NCBI GenBank assembly: GCA_948146395.1
Contig: OX411543.1
Coordinates: 48,460,517 to 48,524,516 of the forward strand
Origin: Fragum whitleyi
Lineage: Eukaryota > Mollusca > Bivalvia > Cardiida > Cardiidae
Length of the DNA stretch: 64,000 nt
Direction of reading: 5' to 3'
A program made the position numbers and the translations under genes. Below the pieces are notes generated by a model. It was not told the DNA's origin, did not search any database, and saw only the letters and a program-made list of their open reading frames with translations. This document shows positions 22,901-31,500 of the stretch, in pieces (position 1 is the stretch's first letter; each line of letters starts with the position of its first letter).

Positions 22901-23700
22901 GCCGCCTTCATCAGATGAATCCTATAGAATTCCTAATATTATTATTAAAAGTATTTATCTCTGGAATAGAACGTTTTATTCGTTCAACAAAAGATAATAA
23001 CATATTTTTTTACTTGAAATGCATCGATGCTTCTATTCTTATATTTATCAGAATGTCAACGATACCCAACAACTGTTATTTCGATGACTCAACACGAAAG
23101 GGTTGTTACTGCCCATATATGTAGGCTGTTACAACTGTGTCACGCTGAGCCTTCGATAAAATAAAATGAAATGTCGTTTTACACGGTTAAGGCAATCTAA
23201 GTTAAATGTCAGAAAATCTTTTATTATGAAGCATTTGTTGAAAACCTGCTTGTTGTTGGTGTTGTTTGTGCAGAAGGATATTGTAAAGTTTTGTTGATTT
23301 TATTCTATTATTATTGTTGTCGTCGTTTGGGGGGTAGTTTTTGTTGTTGTTGTTGTTGTTGTTGTTTGTTTTGTCTTGTTTTTGTTTCCATTTGCATATC
23401 TTTGTTTATTATTTTTCCTAATCTAAAGGCTTAAGTTTCGGATTTTATTTTCCAGATCTTCCTATAGAATCTTGGCACGGGGACTTCTGTATCGTGGTAG
23501 AAACGCCGACAGGTTTGCCATATATAGACAAGATTCATGCGCAACTGGGCGTGGCCACCGGAGGAAATGGGCATGCCGCGAAATCTAGTGACGAAATAGG
23601 GCGTCTAGCGGCAGACATGATGTTTGGGGAATGGAACTCGGATATACCACGTGATACCTTCAGTATTCGATACAAGAATGAAGGAAAATCAAACCTGTGA
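13972..23700 (+). CDS. FAD-dependent amine oxidase A, sarcosine oxidase-like (6 exons, 420 aa)
   Basis: Exons: 13972-14094, 15179-15323, 19947-20430, 21062-21180, 22015-22161, 23456-23700 (stop TGA). Phases are 0,1,2,1,1, and an in-frame TGA at 13951-13953 supports the start. Residues 12-17 (GAGLIG) form the GxGxxG FAD/ADP fold. H55, R60 and R63 in HYDEGRITR match the His/Arg/Arg cluster of monomeric sarcosine oxidase. K296 in YIKLG matches the oxygen-activating lysine, and C351 before ETPTGLPYID matches the covalent flavin cysteine. GNGHAAK near residue 370 matches the GHxxK active-site loop. Family members oxidise N-methyl amino acids or cyclic imino acids to imine plus peroxide; the substrate here is unknown. 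The C-terminus SNL may be a weak peroxisomal signal. Intron 1 has a GC donor and intron 2 holds an LTR retrotransposon. Its tandem paralogue lies downstream. Structure is secure; exact enzyme name is not. Confidence 0.9.
14095..14096 (+). other. GC 5' splice site of oxidase A intron 1
   Basis: The exon ends CCAGAG and the intron begins GCAAGT, a strong match to the AG|GCAAGT consensus of GC-AG introns. The paralogue has CGG|GTAAAT at the same place, and both first exons are 123 nt. Confidence 0.8.
14118..14378 (+). mobile_element. MITE, GTGACCCGTCACGCG family, in oxidase A intron 1
   Basis: Terminal inverted repeats TGTGACCCGTCACGCGAAAA and TTTCGCGTAACGGGTCACA bound about 260 bp. An internal palindrome CCCTAGTCAG..CTGACTAGGG is near 14169-14209. 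It starts only about 24 bp after the GC splice donor. Confidence 0.75.
15345..15785 (+). repeat. dispersed repeat R1 in oxidase A intron 2
   Basis: About 430 bp aligns by eye with 36060-36480 downstream of oxidase B. Shared blocks include TTTGGTTAATACGCTTGAAGAA, ATATGCCCAATT, GACGTCATAT and GAGNGTTCCCGAGTG. It has no coding sequence and is probably a non-autonomous transposon. Confidence 0.55.
15826..15893. repeat. half-copy of the CGTGCAAAGCG foldback family
   Basis: CCTGCGTTGAGGATG runs directly into GTGCAAAGCGGGGTATAATTGG, so the left half has been deleted across the palindrome. Confidence 0.5.
16690..16764. repeat. foldback hairpin in oxidase A intron 2
   Basis: The arms AATAACGGCTGAAAAATC and GATTTTATCAGCCGTTATT, plus TTTGAGAATGA/TCATTCTCAAA inside them, form an almost continuous stem of about 34 bp. 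Confidence 0.65.
17129..17990 (+). repeat. probable 5' LTR
   Basis: The right end is fixed by the primer-binding site two bases downstream. The left end is tentative. It contains a TATA box and initiator-like sequence. It is GC-richer than the flanking intron from about 17340 on. Confidence 0.5.
17501..17508 (+). promoter_or_regulatory. TATA box of the LTR promoter
   Basis: TATATAAA is followed about 20-25 bp later by TTCAGTCAGT, an initiator-like sequence that would set the U3/R boundary near 17530. Confidence 0.55.
17993..18010 (+). other. primer-binding site complementary to tRNA-Leu
   Basis: TGGTGGCAGCGGTGGGAT is complementary to a tRNA 3' end of the form ATCCCACCGCTGCCACCA. That matches the acceptor/T-arm end of animal tRNA-Leu (AAG type) as known from general tRNA sequences. 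It lies two bases after the LTR end, as expected. Confidence 0.8.
18052..19482 (+). pseudogene. retrotransposon gag with truncated aspartic protease
   Basis: The likely Gag start is the ATG at 18052. An in-frame upstream extension to 17902 runs back through the primer site into the LTR and is not protein. The N-terminus (about residues 1-45) is a predicted coiled coil. The central part resembles a Gypsy capsid domain, with 'SLRGHAQDVFGNL' and 'LEERFAPPNQTELYR'. A CX2CX4HX4C zinc knuckle (CFNCGAPDHFQDKC) starts near residue 332, and the protease motif LVDTGATLTVLS is near residue 391. After about residue 450 the frame enters the LTR remnant and then host intron, ending at the TAA at 19480-19482. 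The protease lacks its second half and there is no RT, so the protein cannot support transposition alone. Confidence 0.8.
19399..19439 (+). repeat. 3' LTR terminal fragment
   Basis: It aligns with 17950-17990 over 41 bp with two mismatches, and the last 29 bp are identical. The junction starts at GAAGCCA, which also occurs at the matching place in the LTR, pointing to deletion through short homology. Confidence 0.8.
20493..20715 (+). repeat. MITE family 2 (GACATTTCCAACAATTT ends)
   Basis: The left end GACATGTCCAACAATTTG and right end AAATTGTTGGAAATGTC are inverted. The internal 'CTGGTCAGGCCTGCCAGAG' resembles the other copies at 22172 and 62371. It lies in oxidase A intron 3. Confidence 0.5.
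21312..21391. repeat. right half of a CGTGCAAAGCG foldback element
   Basis: CGTGCAAATCGGGTATAAT is followed by TTTTGTCATTCTTAATGCAGGGC, the outer arm. The left half is missing. Confidence 0.5.
21679..21939 (+). mobile_element. MITE, GTGACCCGTCACGCG family, in oxidase A intron 4
   Basis: Ends GTGACCCGTTACGCGAAAAG and CGTTTCGTGTGACGGGTCAC are inverted repeats about 260 bp apart. The internal palindrome is decayed. Confidence 0.7.
22172..22405 (-). repeat. MITE family 2, minus orientation, in oxidase A intron 5
   Basis: Read on the minus strand it matches 62371-62601 in sequence and order, including 'AGTGAAGACTCTG', 'TTATCTATCTACT' and the GTGACATTTCTAACAATTT end. Confidence 0.6.
22406..23107. 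other. intron sequence without recognised features
   Basis: AT-rich sequence of oxidase A intron 5. No exon or repeat family recognised. Confidence 0.4.
23108..23155. repeat. half of a GCGCTGAGCC-type hairpin element
   Basis: 'GGCTGTTACAACTGTGTCACGCTGAGCC' matches one arm of the complete hairpin at 61036-61113. Confidence 0.4.
23340..23367. repeat. (TTG)n microsatellite
   Basis: About nine TTG units in oxidase A intron 5. Confidence 0.9.
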
Positions 23701-23742
23701 TATTACACTCACTTATTATGTTATTCAAACCTTAGAATGAGT

Positions 23743-23748
23743 AATAAA
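23743..23748 (+). terminator. poly(A) signal of oxidase A
   Basis: AATAAA lies 43 bp after the stop codon, implying a very short 3' UTR. Confidence 0.6.
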
Positions 23749-23837
23749 AACAAACACCGTGTTTAAATATTTTTTTAATATAAGAATGCTTAAAAAACGG
23801 AAAAAAATAATCTCGTTTTACCTTACCCTTGTATTTT

Positions 23838-24830
23838 TGCTCACCTGCGCAAGGGGAGCCCTTAGGATAACCCTAACTAATTCGTTCGTTGTGCGTCGTC
23901 TGTCGTCCACAATTTTGAAAATTCTTCTCCTGAACCACTTGACCAATTTCAATAAAATATTTGCCAGAATGTTCTTTGGATGACCCTCTTCAAAAATGGT
24001 AAGCGAAAATCTGATTTGTCACTCAATTTGATCACTTTGCAAACAAATTCAATGAAACTTTCCCTAGGGTGACCCTTTCCAAAACTGTTGAGAAATCTTG
24101 ATTGACCAAAAGTATGAGCATGGAAGGGCGTTGCTTTTTTCACTTTGAATTCTTTGAACCATATCTCGTTCTGAATCACTGGTCTAACTTCCATGAAACT
24201 TTGCCAGAATTTTTACGTGGGTGGTCCTCTTTAAAAATTTTCGTGAAGACCTGGTAAACCCATTCAACCCATGGGCTTGGAAGGTGTGGCTTTTTCCACT
24301 TTGAAATCTTTGAACGACAACTTATCTTGAACCATTAGATCGATTTAATGAAACGTTGTCAGAATGTTCCTTGGATGAATCTTTCTAAAATTTATTTGCA
24401 AAATTTCGATTGTCCCATAAACAAGGACATGGCAGTACATGGCAATTTCACTTTGAACTCTTTGAATTCCCTCCTCCTTAGTAACTGAGCAAATTTAAAT
24501 TAAACCTGGTCGAAATTTCCCTTGGTGACCCTTTTAAAAAATTGTACTTGAAATTGTATTGACCCTAAAATAAGAGTGTGGCAGGGTAGAGCAGTCTTTC
24601 ACTTTGGATTATTTGAATGACATCTCCCCCTGAACCAATGGGCCAATTGCAATGAAACTTTGCTAGTATGTTCCTTTTGGTGACCCTCTCAAAAATGATG
24701 TTCATAAAATAATTGTTATACCATAAATAAGGGCGTGCTAGGATGGGCTGTTTTCACTTTGAATTCTTTGAAAGTCATTTCCTCCTTAGCTCATTTCAAC
24801 TTAGCTTTGCTAGAATATTCCTTGTAGGAA
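23838..24830 (-). repeat. decayed satellite-cored element, about 140-bp units
   Basis: Recurring 'CACTTTGAATTCTTTGAA', 'CAATGAAACTTTGC' and 'TGACCCT(C/T)T' blocks define about six poor units. The start GCTCACCTGCGCAAGGGGAGC followed by GTGCGTCGTCTGTCGTCC resembles the hairpin end and CG-rich tract of the element at 7252 in the same orientation. The opposite end is not clear. Confidence 0.5.
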
Positions 24831-25739
24831 ATGTACTTGAAAATTAAAATTCAAATGAGCGGTTATTTGCCATTCTTGTCCTCTAGTCTTGTCCTTAAAA
24901 ATCGCCTTCTCATAATCTAACTGCCGTAGTAGTGTTATCATTATCGTGATTTCGCGTTCTCTGCCTTGTGTTAGCTCGGCTGTTTTCGGGAGAAAATCCG
25001 AGATCTTGCTATGGCCTTGGCTTCGTGGTTGTTGTCGTCGGGGTCGTCGTTGTTGTCGTGCGAAAACTTTGCCATTTTGGACTATCTCTAATTCTACTGA
25101 AGGCATTACCTGGAACGCCTAGCACATATGTTCACCATTAAAAGAGCAACATATACTATCAAGCGGGGTAACAATAAATTCATTTTGTGTGCAAGTTATG
25201 TACCTTTTCGATTTTTTTTATCCACAATCCAGCACTCAACAGCCGAAAGTAGGCACCCGTAGGCGATGCTCTTGTTCGTTCTATCACTGTTTTATTCTCG
25301 TGTTCTAAACATCGAATTCTCCTGTTCTCAAAATCGTACTCTGAACTTAACTGACTGAAACAACCGACCAAAGAAACCGAGAACAGGAGAGTAAGACTAT
25401 TATCGGATATAATCCGTTTGACTTCTATATGGAACGACATTTCGCTGTATATCTCAGAATCGAATTAATGAAACGTATTCTTTTCTTGTAATATCGAAAC
25501 GGAACAGCGAATTGTCGAGCTAAAAATAGTTCTGATTTACATAGGGGCCGAGTCAAAAGTGTGTGATTTTAAGTGGGTCGTTTTAGTATAAAGTCAAGTA
25601 TTTATAAAATTAATTTTGTCGAAGAGTTTTACTTCCCTAGGATATCAAATCTGATCAAATCTACAATCCAAGTAAAATAGATATTAAAATATTTATTAAA
25701 TTTTTTAAGCAACGCGTTATAGACGATCTTATAGAAGAT

Positions 25740-26341
25740 GATAGACACATTAAAATTCTCTCAACTACGAAAACTATTTAGATTTAGTACCATACGATCT
25801 CAGATATCATATTACTAAGCTGAGGTTATCTGCTCATTCTCTCCTTATTCAGCCTGGCCGATGTGGACAGATTAGAATACCTAGAAATGAAAGGTTTTGT
25901 TTATTCTGTACCCGTAAAGAAGTTGAAGATGTTTATCATTTTGTTTGTATTTGTCCTCTTTATGCAGATCTTCGGAAGAAATTCTTAGTCAAGTATATTT
26001 ATAGACAGCCATCCATGTTTAAATTATGCCAATTATTGCAATCCGAACATAAAACGACATTAAACGGACCAGCTCATTTCATTAAAGAAGCGTTTACCCG
26101 CAGAAATAAAACTGCACCTCTATCTAGTTCCTGATATATTTTTTTTTCCAAATGAGAACTTTAACGAATTAATTGCTATCAAATTCTCATTCTCTTAATG
26201 CTTATCTTGTAACGTTCTGTTGTTAATGTGTATTGATCTACGTGATTATATATTTGTTTGTATATGTATATGATTTTGACGATGTACCTAGTGTACAATT
26301 CTGTAATAAACTATCTGTTCTGTTCTGATCTGATCTGATTG
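25740..26341 (+). pseudogene. 5'-truncated LINE 3' end with C-terminal zinc motif
   Basis: An open frame ending at the TGA at 26132-26134 encodes the C-terminal tail of a non-LTR retrotransposon polyprotein. It contains DLRYHITKLRLSAHSL, then a CCHC-type motif in 'ERFCLFCTR' and 'YHFVCICPLYADLRKKF'. The untranslated tail ends in short TCTGT/TCTGA repeats at about 26307-26341. Everything 5' of the C-terminus is absent, as is usual for dead-on-arrival LINE copies. Confidence 0.75.
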
Positions 26342-26398
26342 TATTCTCTCTTTGTTCAAAATTCATTTGACTAGATAATTGATAATTGTTTTCATCTA

Positions 26399-26952
26399 CA
26401 CTGAAACGAACTTCTAAACGGCCACCTTGCATTTGCCAGATTTTAACATATCTATAGTAGTTTAATAAAGTATCTTTTATTTTCATATGAAAGGCCGTTC
26501 AATTTGGCGTATTCTAAAAGAAAAATGGATTCGCATTTTTATCCTTATTGTCTGTAGCAAACGATCAAAGACAAGAACCCTCCATCACGAAAGTCACAAA
26601 AAGTGCATATTTTCGAAGAATTTCAAATTTTCGGTCTAAGAAATACTCGGCGATTAATCACATAAATGACAAAGTTCGATGGCAATTGTGTGTCAGATAC
26701 TAAATCACTGAAGAAAACAAGGATAAAATGCTAAAATTACCCCACCCACCAATGTTAATTTTCGAATCAAGGGTACCCCTGAATTCTCGTCAAATTCGCT
26801 GCTTGTTCGAATTTTTTTCAAGTCGGTATTTATTTAAGATTCTCCCCAAAAGATTTTTCTGATATAATTCAACTACTTCCTATTTCAGATACCAAAGAAA
26901 ATATTTCTTTTTTAGCAAAAACCAAGTGGCCGTTTAGAAGTTCGTTTCAGTG
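26399..26952. mobile_element. Tc1/mariner-like MITE with perfect 27-bp TIRs
   Basis: CACTGAAACGAACTTCTAAA begins the left repeat (26399-26425). Its exact reverse complement is at 26926-26952. TA dinucleotides flank both ends (26397-26398 and 26953-26954), the target duplication of Tc1/mariner elements. The 500-bp interior has no transposase frame. Confidence 0.85.
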
Positions 26953-27448
26953 TATTCTGAGATGAACCCAATATTCTCATATGTAGACCAATCAAAAAGC
27001 GTTATTCAACAAAGTCGATGGGATTTTCACGAGGAAAACTAGATAAGCAGGCGAGTAATAACGGAACAAATCACGTAATATCTTAAGTTTAAGATCACAT
27101 GACCGATGATATGCTAATTAGCATGCCAAAACAAGGAATAGTGGACATTTCATCTGTCAAATGTTTAGTATAAAACCACATGCTTTTACTATATGTTAAC
27201 ATTTATCTTACTACTAAACAGCCTCAATCACAACACGTGTTTAAGAGCGAAAATGCAAAATTATAAAAATAAACTAGATAGACAAAAAAGTTATTTTAAA
27301 TCATTTTATTTTCAGAAAATATTTTTTGGAGTGGTATTAAGCTGAAATAAAGATTTTATCATACACAAAACCTTCATCCAAACGCAATTGTGTGTAAAAA
27401 GTGAAAATGTTGGTCCATATAGAAGTCAAACGGACTATACCACGTGAT

Positions 27449-27497
27449 CTCCCTATTTGCTACGCTATATCAATGGTATAGCGTAGCAAATAGGGAG
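27449..27497. repeat. perfect 21-bp-stem hairpin
   Basis: CTCCCTATTTGCTACGCTAT and one more base (27449-27469) pair perfectly with 27477-27497 across a 7-nt loop (TCAATGG). No relative was seen elsewhere in the window. Confidence 0.85.
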
Positions 27498-27639
27498 CCC
27501 TGGGGATTCCGAGGATAGTTAGATCTTTCCGATCACGGTAATGTGAATACGAGGGACGACATAAATAAAGAACTCGCGGGAAACATCACTAAGATAACGA
27601 CCAACACGAGAATTTCTCACACTCTCTCGTAAGTTTAAA

Positions 27640-28005
27640 AGTGTGAAGTCGGAAGTCTGAACTTTAAAGGGTGAAGTCTGGGATGTGGAGCACAAATTGT
27701 GAAGTGCGAACTTTGAAGTGTGAAGTGTAAACTTTGAAGTGTTTTGTTGTGGAAGTCTGAAGTTTGAAGTGTTAAGTTTAAACTTTGGAGTGTGAAGTGT
27801 GAACTTTGAAGTGTGAACTATGCTGTTTGAAGTGTTAAGTTAGAAGTGTGAAGTAAAAAGCATGAACTGTGAATTTTGAAGTATTTACTTTGAAGTGTGA
27901 AGTTGGAAGTCTGAAGTATGAAGTTGAAAGTGTCAAATGTGAAGTCGGAAGTGTGAAGCATCAAGTTTGAAGTGGGAAGTAGGAACTGTGAAATTTGAAG
28001 TTGAA
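27640..28005. repeat. minisatellite of GAAGTGTGAA-type units
   Basis: About 365 bp of degenerate 10-20-bp units built from GAAGT, GTGAA and CTTTGAAGT. The open frames through it are repeat artefacts. Confidence 0.85.
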
Positions 28006-28029
28006 ATTCACTAAACAAAAGATAAGATC

Positions 28030-28260
28030 AACAACTACATTCATAGCTAGAAAAAATCGCGATTTCACCGACATAATTGAAGAAATAAGCGTCTGATTGG
28101 TACTTGGAGAAAAAAAGCTGTTAATTGAATTTGTATGCATATTTCTTTAAAGGGAGGTAATAAATCTCGCTAATATTGTTCATCCTGCACAAGATTTGCG
28201 ATATTGGGTTACCTCCCTTTCATTTCACTCAAAACTCACGTGTCTAATTAAGATTTTCCC
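28030..28260 (+). repeat. dispersed repeat, matching 11975-12200
   Basis: See the copy at 11975. Here AAAGGGAGGTAAT (about 28148) and GGTTACCTCCCTTT (about 28208) are inverted, giving a foldback of about 75 bp. It ends about 340 bp before the oxidase B start codon. Confidence 0.45.
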
Positions 28261-28595
28261 TTTTTTACCTCAGTGATTTGATGACAAAAACATGTCATTC
28301 TTTTTTGCGAATTGCAGACTTTTCTCTCTCGAAAAAATACTAAATATTTTACTAATCTTGAGATTTTTATCGAACTCTTTCGTGCTTAACAAAACGCTGC
28401 TAACTTATTATTTGCTTATATTAGGTATGATTTATTCTTTTCGATCAAAGAACTTAATAATTTTCATATGTTTACGAAACTGAAAGTTGAGATATAAGGT
28501 TAATGAATGCATGTCCTTGTTAGACGCAGATATGTTATCAAACTGGGTCGTCCAGTACTGAAATGAAATAATTCGGTTTAGACACAGAGTAACAA

Positions 28596-31500
28596 ATGGC
28601 GGACACAGTTTATGATTTGTGTGTTATTGGAGCAGGAATTATCGGCTCTGCTGCTGCCCGGCATGCTTCAAACCGTGCAGGAGTCAAAGTTTGTTTGATT
28701 GGTCCTGATGAACCTCGGGTAAATACAATTTAGAGTACCGTGAGGTAAAACTCTGAATGATTCTGGAAAGAAATTGGAATAAATCTGAATGAGTGGGATG
28801 TGTGAATTTTGAATGAAATTGAAGGGAGTTAATAAAATATTCATAATTTCGTTCAAGATGAACGAGGTTAGCGATGTCATTACCTCACTTTAGTAAGATT
28901 GTGGCCTACATACACGTTCTATAAGTAGACTTCTGCACCATCATCATCAGCCTTTTTATTAGTAATATTATTTTCATAGCAAATAATCAAAATGGTGTAT
29001 TCTCAGTTTTCGATTGATTTAGTCCTATTTTCGCTTATTTCATTCTTTAGGACGTAACCAAAGCGGAACAAATATAATACCTACATCTTCTCATTATCAC
29101 GTTTTCAACTATGTACATGTATACTTAACCACAAAAGTAACGTCTCACTTGGACATTTTATCATTGCAGATTTTATTTGACGAATCGAAATATATTTAAG
29201 AAACTAATTCTATTACTACAGGTGTGTAGTTGAGATAAAGGTTGTGCGTTTTTCCATGTCGAATTGCAAAGATATGCCTCCGGAGTTATATGGCAAACAA
29301 TCTTATCAAAACATTATATTAAGGTAGTAATGGACACATGGCGTCATTTTTTTCCACCCAATGAATTTTTTTCTTGTTCACATATGTTGTAGATTAACAT
29401 TGACTGTCAAAATTTGAAGGTACCTTTCCATGCTCGTTTTCATGCTAGAGTTATCTGCCCTTGGGTGGTATTGGCCATTTTTCAGTAAAACGTTTATATT
29501 CGTTTTAGGTCCAGTATAAACTAAGTACTAGCTTATAGCTATAAAACAAATACATTTTGATAGACCTTATACAATTACTCAAAGGCTGTTGCCAAGAAAA
29601 TTTCTCTTTGATCAATTGCATTTTTACAATTTGCCTTCAAAAGTTAAAAATGCAATAATTTTTGTAATTTTACAGGGTAAAAATGCCACAAAAATCTATT
29701 TTTTGAATAAATTACCCAATGATTTTTCTTGTTTTCCGATATGTTTAAACCCCATATTTTTCCTTTATTTGGTATAAAATTCAGCATACCTTTCCATGCA
29801 AATAAGAAAGTTTTTCGTTATTTTACAGTGATCTCTCCTAATTGAATGACGCTTGTAACGCATTTTTATTGTTAACTTTAATGATCCAGTCATTCAATTG
29901 GCATCAAATGTTGAAAAGAAGCTAAGTTATGAACTTTTACCATCATTATTCTACGTTATTTCCATTAGCAGAACCTTACGAAACCGGTCTTTTTAAACAA
30001 CGCGCAAAAAGAGCCGTAAAATAAACGAAAACCCACTTTCGGGAAAGAGTCGTGAGGCGGCTGTCCATTGCCACCTTAAATATATATTAAATTATATCAA
30101 ATCTCATGAGCTGCTGGTGTTATTGTGTCTGCATGTTTGCCCCTTTTTGCAAGATAAAATTTTGAGTAATTGTTGCTGCTATGTCGGAGACCCGTTCTCA
30201 AGATATTGTCGAACGATCAATTTTTCTGGGTATTCGTGTGTGGCATAGCTAAGCTTATTTGTTCTGGTTTTGTCGTTCAAAGTTTCTACGAATTTTGCTG
30301 AACAACTGATTACCATCGCAAAAATCATCGTTGATTCATGTGTGGGAAACCTTTAAAATGTTTGTTCTCTGATTCGGAAAAAACTCGATTTTTGTCTTTT
30401 AAAAATGGCACCGATATCCAATACTCTTTTACCGTTTATAACTTTAATGATGCTTTTCGAAAATAAGGATTTGTTTTTTTTTCAAAAGTAAATCGCCAAA
30501 TACTTTGTATAAATCATGAGAAGAGTACAACTGCTAAACCAGACAAACAAAAATTTAACTAAACACTTGTCATGCTGAATAAATTTTGGCTAAAAAAAAT
30601 CATCAAAATCAAAGGGCAAAAAGCACTGAAAGTACCAACTGTAGGTCAATTTTTATTTGAAAAACTCAAAAACTCAATCTATTGACAATTCTGGTTTGAA
30701 AGTGAGAAACAGGTGGTGTAGACTAACATCAGACTGCACATACGTGCAGGCTGGTGTTTGTCTGTATCTCCTGACAAAGAAGGAATTTTTCGGGTTCAGC
30801 ATGATAAGGGTTAAATGGAACTGTTTCTCCAACTTAGAGACCAGTCGAACTGATTTTCACGATAAGTATCAAATGTTTTGGGTTTAGTATGTTTCTGAAA
30901 GTTCGATGTTTCAAAATTGACTTATTTGTCAAGAAGTTATATGACACTTTTGAGCTGAAATTATAAAGAAAAAATAATACACTTTTGATCGGTATTTCGA
31001 TGTCGTAAATAAAAAAAATTCATTTGTTCCAATTTCTAGGTCACTTCTCGAGGTTAACGGTCAAAACAAAAATAAGATCAGCTTATCATTCGGATGAAAC
31101 CTGTCAATTTGTTCAATTTTATTGTAATTCACACTCTAAATAGTTCAAAGCGAAAAAAGGATCTACATACTTTTTACGGTGTAGGCCCTAACCTAAGTAA
31201 GATTATTTTTTTTTAATGTAGACCTTTTTCAGAACTTTATTCGTTCTTTTGCAAATCAGGCCAAATCTATGGATCGAGAAATATTCGGAGCTCATTACGA
31301 CGAGGGAAGAATAGCACGAACTTGTCTACACGATGCTGTATGGGCTAAACTGGCGGGAAATTCGATACAACGGTTTAGAGGCATTGAACAAAGGTCAGGT
31401 ATGAGTATGGTAAAATTTAGACTAAATAGCCTCACAAGTAAATCCTATTTAGATATGATTATTTATACATCGTTTAGAAATTCAGTGGTAAATTTTCAAT

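Larger units (their letters stand above)
25408..27438. repeat. inverted repeat pair about 2 kb apart
   Basis: The sequence around 25408-25431 (TCCGTTTGACTTCTATATGG) recurs inverted at 27415-27438, with 23 of 24 positions matching. Weaker similarity continues about 15 bp inward. Between the arms lie a LINE 3' end and a MITE. The arms could be transposon ends or two inverted copies of a short repeat. Confidence 0.45.

Noticed and set aside
22813..23124. 103-codon open frame in oxidase A intron 5
   Set aside because: AT-rich, no recognisable motif, and it ends in a hairpin repeat; it lies in a well-defined intron.
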